Shown here piece by piece: positions 1-5,213 of a stretch of DNA of 5,510 nt. Within the stretch, counting starts at the first letter, position 1, and every line of letters starts with the position of its first letter. The position numbers were made by a program, and so were the translations under genes. This stretch comes from an uncultured Ktedonobacteraceae bacterium (GTDB lineage: Bacteria; Chloroflexota; Ktedonobacteria; Ktedonobacterales; Ktedonobacteraceae): positions 1 to 5,510 of the forward strand of contig CATPCK010000048.1 in the NCBI GenBank assembly GCA_955652655.1, written 5' to 3'. The notes under the pieces were generated by a model that was given only the letters and a program-made list of their open reading frames with translations, was not told the origin of the DNA and ran no database searches.

Positions 1-1
1 C

Positions 2-166
2 CGTGACGCCAACGATCTGGCGCGCGCCGCCATCGAGCGTCTGCGCGGCAATGGCGAGACTGCGCCGCGCGTGCAGGAGGCTTCACGCACCGTTGACGCG
101 CCCCATGTCGTGACCGCGCCTGCGGCCGCCACACCTGCAACTCCACATGAGTGGGATGAAAATTAG
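2..166 (+). CDS. C-terminal end of an unidentified protein (5' end outside window)
   Basis: An open frame enters from the left edge and runs 54 codons to a TAG at 164-166. The visible part starts RDANDLARAAIERLRG, which looks like the end of an amphipathic helix. It is followed by a low-complexity tail rich in Ala, Pro and Thr (around residues 31-50) and ends HEWDEN. The frame is GC-rich at third positions, as expected for a real gene here, and it ends just before a hairpin. Such Ala/Pro/Thr tails are usually disordered C-terminal extensions and say nothing about function. No family can be named from this piece. It converges on the minus-strand catabolic genes, so it is probably not part of that operon. 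The last five codons and the stop are the first copy of a 16-bp tandem duplication. Confidence 0.55.
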   Translation, partial: RDANDLARAAIERLRGNGETAPRVQEASRTVDAPHVVTAPAAATPATPHEWDEN

Positions 167-182
167 GTGGGATGAACATTAG
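151..182. repeat. 16-bp tandem duplication covering a stop codon
   Basis: GTGGGATGAAAATTAG (151-166) is followed at once by GTGGGATGAACATTAG (167-182), with 15 of 16 bases identical. The first copy holds the last codons and the TAG stop of the left-edge gene. Because 16 is not a multiple of three, the second copy lies in another frame and is non-coding. This looks like a recent slippage or replication duplication. Confidence 0.85.
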
Positions 183-190
183 ACGTCATC

Positions 191-241
191 GCTATATGGA
201 GGAGGAAACGGGCTCAAAGTTCGTTTCCTCCTCCATGTAGC
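191..241. terminator. 20-bp hairpin between converging genes, likely bidirectional terminator
   Basis: The arm at 191-210 pairs with the arm at 222-241 across an 11-base loop (211-221). Nineteen of the 20 pairs are Watson-Crick and one is a T/G wobble. The core is ATGGAGGAGGAAACG facing CGTTTCCTCCTCCAT. It sits 24 bp after the stop of the left-edge gene and 10 bp after the stop of the carbamoyltransferase gene, where both converging transcripts need to end. Neither side has a clear T-run directly after the stem (the + side has only ATTTTAT about 8 bases on), so it is not a textbook intrinsic terminator. It may instead block or protect 3' ends. Confidence 0.6.
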
Positions 242-251
242 AATATGGATT

Positions 252-1235
252 TTATCTGCCACCCATAGTCAGGGCCATGATGGCGTTTTGTACGTGCATA
301 CGGTTCTCGGCCTGGTCATAGACAACGGACTGAGGGCCGTCGATGACGGCGTCGGCGACTTCTATACCGCGGTCGGCGGGGAGGCAGTGCATGTAGATAG
401 CATCTTCTTTTGCCAGGGACATGCGCCGTTCATCACAGATCCAGCTTTCGTAACGACGGATGGCGTCCACCATCTTTGATTCCTCCTTGATGGCGACCAG
501 CGGACCCCAGCTCTTGGGATAGACGATATCGGCATTGTAAAAGGCCTCGTCCATATCGTTGACGATATTGAAGCTGCCCCCAGTTTTCCTCGCGTTGTCT
601 TCGGCATTCTGAAGGATCTCTGGCATCAGTTCAAACTCAGGGGGGTGTGCGAGCGTGACGTCGGCGCCAAATTGCGTGAAGAGTTCGATGACCGACTGCG
701 GCAGAGACAGCGGCTTGGTGTAGGATTTGGCATAGGCCCAGGACATAACGACCTTTTTCCCCTGGAGGCTGTCTTTCTTCTCTATGCAGGTCATCAGGTC
801 AGCCATAGCCTGGCAGGGGTGGTAGATGTCACACTGCATGTTGATGACGGGGATACGCGCATGTTCGGCTACGTCGCGGAGATATTTGTTGCCTTCGCCC
901 CAATCGCAGTGGCGGATGGCGATACCGTGCCCGTAGGAAGAGAGGATTTTGCCAATCTCTTTGGGTGTATCGCCGTGGGAGATCTGCATTTTGTCCGGCT
1001 CCAGGAAAATAGCGTGGCCGCCCAGCCTTGTCATACCTGCCTCGAAGGAGTTGCGCGTACGCGTTGATGAGAAGAAGAAGAGCATGAAGAGGGTTTTGTC
1101 CTCCAACAGTCGCGAAGGGAGATCAAGCCCCCATTTCATTTTGAGGTCAAAGGCGAGGTGCAGCACGGTTTCCAGTTCTTCTTTCGTCCATTCCTGGGTG
1201 CTGATAAAGTCTTTACCGCGTAGATTTGTTTTCAT
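252..1235 (-). CDS. ygeW: YgeW-type carbamoyltransferase (aspartate/ornithine carbamoyltransferase superfamily)
   Basis: A 327-aa cytosolic enzyme expected to transfer a carbamoyl group between carbamoyl phosphate and an amino group on an unknown partner. The N-terminal carbamoyl-phosphate domain has the signature SSTRTR (residues 56-61) and HPCQAMADL (139-147). The C-terminal domain has HCLP (283-286) and ends with an ornithine-carbamoyltransferase-like DQAENRMH helix. WAYAKSYTKPLS (166-177) and VYPKSWGP (238-245) closely match E. coli YgeW as I remember it. They replace the DxWxSMG ornithine loop, so it is not a standard ArgF. It is about 70 residues shorter than E. coli YgeW (about 396 aa). 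An upstream ATG at 1268 would add 11 residues, but the ATG at 1235 is preferred. It has AAAGGA (1244-1249) 8 bases away, overlapping the stop of the preceding gene, and lies 14 bp after that gene, which points to translational coupling. It is the last gene of the operon. The family is secure, the substrate is not. Confidence 0.88.
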   Translation of the reverse strand: MKTNLRGKDFISTQEWTKEELETVLHLAFDLKMKWGLDLPSRLLEDKTLFMLFFFSSTRTRNSFEAGMTRLGGHAIFLEPDKMQISHGDTPKEIGKILSSYGHGIAIRHCDWGEGNKYLRDVAEHARIPVINMQCDIYHPCQAMADLMTCIEKKDSLQGKKVVMSWAYAKSYTKPLSLPQSVIELFTQFGADVTLAHPPEFELMPEILQNAEDNARKTGGSFNIVNDMDEAFYNADIVYPKSWGPLVAIKEESKMVDAIRRYESWICDERRMSLAKEDAIYMHCLPADRGIEVADAVIDGPQSVVYDQAENRMHVQNAIMALTMGGR

Positions 1236-1243
1236 GGGAGATT

Positions 1244-1249
1244 TCCTTT
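1244..1249 (-). promoter_or_regulatory. Ribosome binding site deciding the carbamoyltransferase start
   Basis: On the minus strand TAG-AAAGGA-AATCTCCC-ATG runs from the carbamate kinase stop to the ATG at 1235. The 8-base spacing favours this ATG over the in-frame one at 1268, which lies inside the carbamate kinase coding end. Confidence 0.65.
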
Positions 1250-2194
1250 CTAATCGGGCTTGATCCATGTGCCGGTCTTACCGGAGAGCGCTCTGCCAAT
1301 GGTTTCGGGCATGGTGATTAGCGCGGCGCGGCCACCTTGTTCGAGATAGTTGATGATGGCGCGTACTTTGGGTCCCATGCTCCCTTTAGCGAAGTGCCCT
1401 TCGTCGTAGTAGCGTTTGGCTTGACTGAGCGTGATGGTATCGAGGTCCCGCTGATTGGGTTTGTTGTAGTAGAGAGAGGCCTTCTCCACGGCTGTCGATA
1501 TGAGCAAGAGGTCGGCATTCAATTTAGTAGCAAGGAGGCTGGAGGCCAGGTCCTTGTCAATGACGCCTTCGACGCCCGCAAGGTTCCCTGTCTCATCCTG
1601 CATAACGGGGATACCGCCTCCGCCGACGGCTACGACAACAAAGCCACTCTTGATGAGGGCTTCTATGGCGTCACATTCGATGATCTCCTGGGGCTGTGGA
1701 GAAGGCACAACACGGCGCCAGCCACGGCCTGCATCTTCGACCATGGCCCAACCCTCCTGAGCCATCTTGGCCCTGGCTTCCTCTTCTTTGTAAAAAGAGC
1801 CTATGGGCTTGCTGGGGTTGTGCATCGCGGGATCATTTTTATCGACCAGCACCTGGGTGACTACTGTGACGCACTGGCGCTGGATATTGCGGCGCAAAAA
1901 TTCGTTGTGCAGGGCTTGCTGAATCATGTAGCCAATGGCGCCCTGGGTATCCGCACCGCAAGAGTCGAGCGGTACGGTATGAATCACGCTGCGGGCGTAT
2001 TCGGAGCGCAGCAGGATAAAACCGACCTGCGGACCGTTGCCGTGAGTGATGACCACGTTCCAGTCCTGGGCAATCATGTCAGCGATGTGGACGGCGGTCT
2101 CTCGCACGGCGGCGAACTGGTCAGGGACGCTCTTATGTGCTTCGTCTTTGATGAGAGAATTGCCACCGATGGCAACAACGGCTAGTTTACTCAT
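1250..2194 (-). CDS. arcC: Carbamate kinase (ArcC/YqeA family)
   Basis: A 314-aa amino-acid-kinase-fold enzyme, the normal full length for carbamate kinase. In catabolism it makes ATP, CO2 and NH3 from carbamoyl phosphate and ADP in the cytosol. Visible signatures are AIGGNSL (8-14, phosphate loop), THGNGPQVG (50-58), PLDSCGADTQG (75-85), GGGGIPV (191-197), VIDKDLAS (211-218) and GSMGPKV (271-277). Lys129, Lys214, Asp215 and Lys276 fall where the catalytic and phosphate-binding residues of known carbamate kinases lie (by motif, not by alignment). It starts at the ATG at 2194. This shares ATGA with the stop of the upstream hydrolase gene, and GGAGG (2199-2203) lies inside that gene's last codons, so the two are translationally coupled. 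The carbamoyltransferase follows 14 bp downstream. No arginine deiminase is visible here, so the carbamoyl phosphate probably comes from the neighbouring YgeW-type enzyme rather than from citrulline. Family assignment is very firm. Confidence 0.96.
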   Translation of the reverse strand: MSKLAVVAIGGNSLIKDEAHKSVPDQFAAVRETAVHIADMIAQDWNVVITHGNGPQVGFILLRSEYARSVIHTVPLDSCGADTQGAIGYMIQQALHNEFLRRNIQRQCVTVVTQVLVDKNDPAMHNPSKPIGSFYKEEEARAKMAQEGWAMVEDAGRGWRRVVPSPQPQEIIECDAIEALIKSGFVVVAVGGGGIPVMQDETGNLAGVEGVIDKDLASSLLATKLNADLLLISTAVEKASLYYNKPNQRDLDTITLSQAKRYYDEGHFAKGSMGPKVRAIINYLEQGGRAALITMPETIGRALSGKTGTWIKPD

Positions 2195-3396
2195 AGAACC
2201 TCCAGGAAAAGTGGGAGCATAGCGTAGAAGTCGGCGCTTTGAACAACTTCGGCGGCTGGCGCCTGGTCAAGCACGGTATGTGCCCAATGTTCCTGGCCAG
2301 GACCAAAGCCAATAGTCGGGATAGCGGCCTTACCCATCCAGTAGGTGGCGTTGGTCGAAAATACCCACTTACCGGTTTTTGCCGCGCGTCCATAGCAGCT
2401 TTCAAAGGTGGTTTTACCAGCTTGCACATAGGGGTGATCTTCAGCCAGCGACCAGGCGGGAAAGATCTTTTCTACCGGGAAGGTGAAGCCTGTATAGGTT
2501 GTCACTGCGTACACCGGCACGACGATATCAGCGAGGTGGGCGTTGGACAAGGCGTGCAGCTCGTTCAATACTACCTCTTTGGTCTCTGCCGGGTGCATAC
2601 GACGGTCAATGTAGATATTGCACTCGTCGGGAATGGCGTTGAGCGAGGCGGTGCGAGTGCTGATGTTCGTCACGGCGATAGAGCCTGGTCCAAGAAATGG
2701 GTCGGGACGGCTCTTGAGCTCCTCGTGCAGTTGCTCGACTCCCTGGATAAAGGGAATGGCTTTATAGAGGGCGTTGTCGCCGCGCTCGGGGGCGCTGGCA
2801 TGGCAGCTACGCCCCTTAAAGGTGACGCTGATCTCTGTCCGCCCGCGATGGCCGCGATAGATGTCCATCTCGGTCGATTCGCCGACGACGACAAAATCAG
2901 GGCGAATACCCTCGTGTTCAACGAGGGCGTTGCCGGAGATACCGTCGCACCATTCTTCCATATTGCCAAAATAATAGAGCGTCCAGTCTTTTGCCAGCCC
3001 AAGCTTTTTCAGCGTCGCCATGGCATAGATCATGGGTGGGGTCGAGCATTTTTCGTCGCCGGCGCCAAGTCCATAGATGATGCCATTCTCGACCTTGCCT
3101 TTGAAGGGGTCCCACTGCCATTGGCTGGCATCGGCGATGCTGACGGTATCGATATGACTGTCATAGAGCAGTGTACGTGGCCCGTAGCCAATGCGCCCGA
3201 GGATGTTTCCCATGCTATCGCGATGTATCTCGTCGAAGCCGAGATCAGACATACGGGCCCCGACGGCCGAGCCGACCGGGCCTATCTGGCTGTCATAGCT
3301 TGGGATGGCTATGAGGTCGCGCAGGAACTGTATCATGGTGTCGTGGTGCTGTGCCAGTTCCTGTTGCACAGCGGCTTGTGTTTCGCGGATGTTCAT
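2191..3396 (-). CDS. ygeY: YgeY-type M20 family metallohydrolase
   Basis: A 401-aa zinc-type hydrolase of the M20/ArgE/DapE superfamily, matching YgeY in length (about 403 aa). These enzymes cleave amide or peptide bonds in the cytosol, and the substrate here is unknown. Motifs in order are DSHIDTV (79-85; ligands His81, Asp83), GLGAGDEKC (109-117; Asp114, bridging ligand), MEEWCDG (146-152; Glu147 likely general base, Glu148 ligand), GEST (172-175; Glu173), YRGHRGRTE (180-188) and CHASAPERGDNA in the lid domain. Near the end comes GFGPGQEHWAH, whose His373 is the likely last metal ligand. YRGxRGR, SAPERGDNA and GFGPG match E. coli YgeY closely. All metal positions are present, so it should be active. 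The start at 3396 has AGGAG (3407-3411) 10 bases upstream. It lies between ssnA-like and arcC and overlaps arcC by 4 bp. An annotation as succinyl-diaminopimelate desuccinylase or acetylornithine deacetylase is the likely mistake to avoid. Confidence 0.9.
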   Translation of the reverse strand: MNIRETQAAVQQELAQHHDTMIQFLRDLIAIPSYDSQIGPVGSAVGARMSDLGFDEIHRDSMGNILGRIGYGPRTLLYDSHIDTVSIADASQWQWDPFKGKVENGIIYGLGAGDEKCSTPPMIYAMATLKKLGLAKDWTLYYFGNMEEWCDGISGNALVEHEGIRPDFVVVGESTEMDIYRGHRGRTEISVTFKGRSCHASAPERGDNALYKAIPFIQGVEQLHEELKSRPDPFLGPGSIAVTNISTRTASLNAIPDECNIYIDRRMHPAETKEVVLNELHALSNAHLADIVVPVYAVTTYTGFTFPVEKIFPAWSLAEDHPYVQAGKTTFESCYGRAAKTGKWVFSTNATYWMGKAAIPTIGFGPGQEHWAHTVLDQAPAAEVVQSADFYAMLPLFLEVL

Positions 3397-3406
3397 AAGT
3401 TCATTT

Positions 3407-3411
3407 CTCCT
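3407..3411 (-). promoter_or_regulatory. Ribosome binding site of the YgeY-type gene, with a nested 3-codon frame
   Basis: The minus strand reads AGGAG-AAATGAACTT-ATG. The gap to the gene start at 3396 is 10 bases, on the long side. An ATG at 3404, only 2 bases after AGGAG, opens ATG-AAC-TTA-TGA, whose stop overlaps the true start as ATGA. That spacing is too short for good initiation, so the longer gene start remains the likely one. Confidence 0.5.
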
Positions 3412-3420
3412 ACAAATACC

Positions 3421-3475
3421 TTTCTGTTTGTTTCACTTGTTTCACTTGTATCATTTGTTTCACTTGTTTCACTTG
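3421..3475. repeat. 9-bp tandem repeat (TTTCACTTG on + strand) in operon spacer
   Basis: Units TTTCACTTG occur at 3431-3439, 3440-3448, 3458-3466 and 3467-3475. A variant, TATCATTTG, lies at 3449-3457, and a weaker one (TTCTGTTTG) at 3422-3430. In the mRNA sense the unit is CAAGTGAAA. The array lies about 25 bp before the start codon of the YgeY-type gene, inside the 106-bp gap after the SsnA-type gene. It contains no gene of its own and would give an A-rich, weakly structured stretch just upstream of the ribosome binding site. Confidence 0.9.
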
Positions 3476-3502
3476 TAGCATGCATCTTCATAAATCGGGT
3501 AC

Positions 3503-4873
3503 CTACATTCTTTGCCAGAGGGCTTGTGAGAGTTCTCGCGAGCGGGCGTGAATACGCGCTTCATCGACGGTGAGCAGCTGGCGGTTGCGCATTAGCCAGC
3601 GGCCAGCGACCATGGTCGAGTTGATATGGTGCGCATCAATACCAAAGATCAGGTGCCAGGGGAAGTTCCTACTGCTGAGCGGCGTGGGCGGCAGGTAATC
3701 GAGCAGCACAAGGTCGGCGGCGGCTCCGATGCTCAGCGCGCCGAGTTGCGGGAAACTGGCGCTGAAAGGGCTGAAGACGGCCTGCATAATGCGGGCGTTG
3801 TGCTGGAAGGCCAGATTCAACACCAGGTCGCCGGGCATGACGCGTGGGTCTCCGGCCGCCAATTTGTGCAGGAGATAGGCAGCTTTCATTTCCTGTAGCA
3901 TATTCATACTGAAGCCATCGTTGCCAAGACCGACATTGACGCCCGCGCGTACCATCTCTTCAACGGGCGCGCTGCCGACGGCATTGTTCATGTTCGAGCG
4001 CGGGTTGTGGACGCTATTGGTATGTGTTTCCGCCAGGCGACCAATTTCACCGCTATTGACGTGCACACAATGAGCGGCAATGCTGCGAGGCCCCAAAATA
4101 TGATTGGCTTCCAGGCGCACAGCCACGCGCATGCCATAACGAGTCATACTGTCGTTTTCGTCCGAGACATCTTCCGCCACGTGAACATGGAAGCCCACAC
4201 CTGCTGCGGCGCCTCCGGAGGCACAACGTTCGAGCGTTGCCGGGTTGATGGTGAAGGACGCGTGGAGGCCATAACTGGCCGCGATCATACCGGCCTCCGC
4301 CTGCTGCCTGCGTTCGGCGCGCAGCGAACGGATGAAGCGCTCGTTTTCACGGATACTACCATCGATGACGGCAGTACCGTCACGGTCGGAGACTTCGTAG
4401 GCAAGGCAGGCGCGAATACCCGCCTGCTCTACCGCACCAGCGATGACATCAAGGCTACCATCAATGGCATTCGGGCTGGCGTGATGATCGACAACACAGG
4501 TTGTACCGTTACGGATGGCATCGGCCAGGAACATTTCCGCGCTGGCACGTGTGTCTTCCAGCGTCAGGAGCTTGTCGAGGCGCCACCAGAGACGTTCGAG
4601 TATTTCAGGGAAGTTGCGGGGGGGCTCTCCTGGAATGGTCATACCGCGCGCGAAGGCACCGTAAAAATGGGTGTGAGCGCATAGGAAACCGGGCATGATG
4701 AGTGCGGCGTTGGCGTCAACATAGCGAGCACCGGGATGCTGCTGGCGCAGGGAGGTGTCGGAGCCAATGGCGGCGATGCGGTCATCATGTACCAGCACGG
4801 CGCCCTGTTCGATGAGGCGGTTGTCTCTGTCAAGTGTGACAACGGTTCCATTACCGATGAGGATGTCTGTCAT
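3503..4873 (-). CDS. ssnA: SsnA-type metal-dependent amidohydrolase
   Basis: A 456-aa cytosolic enzyme of the amidohydrolase superfamily (SsnA / TrzN-AtzA / guanine deaminase branch), slightly longer than E. coli SsnA (about 442 aa). It starts with the small beta-sandwich strand MTDILIGNGTVVTLD (1-15) and reaches the barrel at MPGFLCAHTH (60-69). The mononuclear metal set is complete: His67 and His69 (HxH), His231 with Glu234 (HVHVAED), His268 (AAHCVHV) and Asp319 (GLGNDGF). NPRSNMNNAVG (290-300) is the usual loop before the last strand, and GALSIGAAADLVLLD near the end is the closing beta-sandwich. It most likely deaminates or hydrolyses a ring C-N bond, but the substrate cannot be read from sequence. 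The start at 4873 has AGGAAGGA (4884-4891) 10 bases upstream. It leads the tight ygeY-arcC-ygeW block and follows a repeat-filled spacer. Guanine deaminase or chlorohydrolase are alternative names, and the neighbours favour SsnA. Confidence 0.88.
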   Translation of the reverse strand: MTDILIGNGTVVTLDRDNRLIEQGAVLVHDDRIAAIGSDTSLRQQHPGARYVDANAALIMPGFLCAHTHFYGAFARGMTIPGEPPRNFPEILERLWWRLDKLLTLEDTRASAEMFLADAIRNGTTCVVDHHASPNAIDGSLDVIAGAVEQAGIRACLAYEVSDRDGTAVIDGSIRENERFIRSLRAERRQQAEAGMIAASYGLHASFTINPATLERCASGGAAAGVGFHVHVAEDVSDENDSMTRYGMRVAVRLEANHILGPRSIAAHCVHVNSGEIGRLAETHTNSVHNPRSNMNNAVGSAPVEEMVRAGVNVGLGNDGFSMNMLQEMKAAYLLHKLAAGDPRVMPGDLVLNLAFQHNARIMQAVFSPFSASFPQLGALSIGAAADLVLLDYLPPTPLSSRNFPWHLIFGIDAHHINSTMVAGRWLMRNRQLLTVDEARIHARSRELSQALWQRM

Positions 4874-4892
4874 TGAGCTACTATCCTTCCTG

Positions 4893-4922
4893 TTTAAAGC
4901 GTTGCTTTCGAATTTTGCTCAA
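4893..4922 (-). promoter_or_regulatory. Weak candidate promoter for the SsnA-type gene
   Basis: On the minus strand TTGAGC (4917-4922) is followed after 18 bases by TTTAAA (4893-4898), about 20 bp before the start codon at 4873. The match to sigma-70-type boxes is only fair and the leader would be very short. The surrounding 4895-4955 stretch is clearly more AT-rich than its neighbourhood, which is the main support. Confidence 0.22.
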
Positions 4923-4959
4923 TTCTCTCTGAAATTGCGATATAAAATTTTCGGGGAAA

Positions 4960-5190
4960 CAGGGGGACCGCAAGAGTCGCCCAACACGTATCAATCTAAG
5001 AAAAAGCTCATCAACATCCGTAGGGGCGAGGGCGGTTGGGAGTTGGTCCAGGTGTCATCGAAGCGACCCCAGCAGCGGGCGACCATAAAGGCCCACCCCA
5101 CCGCCCTCCATCCACCCTCGCCCCTACGGAATAACCAACACTGTTTCGTCAGGTTGATACGTATTGGGCGACCGCAAGGGTCGCCCCTAC
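4960..5190. repeat. Nested inverted-repeat element (REPIN- or MITE-like)
   Basis: This element fills most of the 340-bp gap between the PLP enzyme and the SsnA-type gene, which holds no supportable gene. The outer arms are 4976-4994 and 5154-5172 (18 of 19 bases pair, sharing the ACGTATCAA end). Each outer arm is part of a GGGCGACC-type hairpin, perfect at 5166-5186 and decayed at 4963-4982. Inside, the arms 5017-5032 and 5115-5130 form a perfect 16-bp inverted repeat. It extends with one gap through AGGGCGGT (5029-5036) against ACCGCCCT (5100-5107). The right outer arm and both inner arms share GTAGGGGCGA. A further GGGCGACC lies at 5077-5084. There is no transposase, so it would be a non-autonomous mobile or REP-type repeat. 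Confidence 0.75.
5166..5186. terminator. Perfect REP-type hairpin after the PLP enzyme gene, possible transcript end
   Basis: GGGCGACC (5166-5173) and GGTCGCCC (5179-5186) form an 8-bp GC-rich stem with a GCAAG loop, 27 bp beyond the stop of the PLP enzyme gene. No T-run follows on the minus strand (it continues AATACGTATC). It may therefore stabilise or attenuate the transcript rather than end it. It is the right end of the larger inverted-repeat element. Confidence 0.4.
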
Positions 5191-5213
5191 ATTTTGGGTA
5201 TGCGATGGCATGT

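Noticed and set aside
1236..1268. 11-residue N-terminal extension of the carbamoyltransferase (start at 1268)
   Set aside because: It would overlap the carbamate kinase end and lacks a ribosome binding site, whereas the ATG at 1235 has AAAGGA at 8 bases.
1337..2185. 282-codon open frame on the + strand across carbamate kinase
   Set aside because: It lies opposite an unmistakable carbamate kinase, shows no domain signature, and has no good ribosome binding site.
252..2194. Arginine deiminase (arcABC) operon
   Set aside because: No arginine deiminase is visible, and the carbamoyltransferase lacks the DxWxSMG ornithine loop and instead carries the YgeW-type VYPKSW.
2239..3573. 444-codon open frame on the + strand across the ygeY-like gene
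   Set aside because: It is antisense to a gene with complete M20 motifs, has no family motifs, and is extended through the TTTCACTTG repeat (giving repeated SLV). It is a by-product of codon bias on the other strand.
5017..5130. Riboswitch or structured ncRNA in the 340-bp gap
   Set aside because: The structure is explained by perfect inverted repeats sharing a common dispersed-repeat core, and no conserved riboswitch motif was recognised.
4960..5190. CRISPR array
   Set aside because: The repeats are inverted and unevenly spaced, with no regular direct repeat-spacer pattern and no cas gene.
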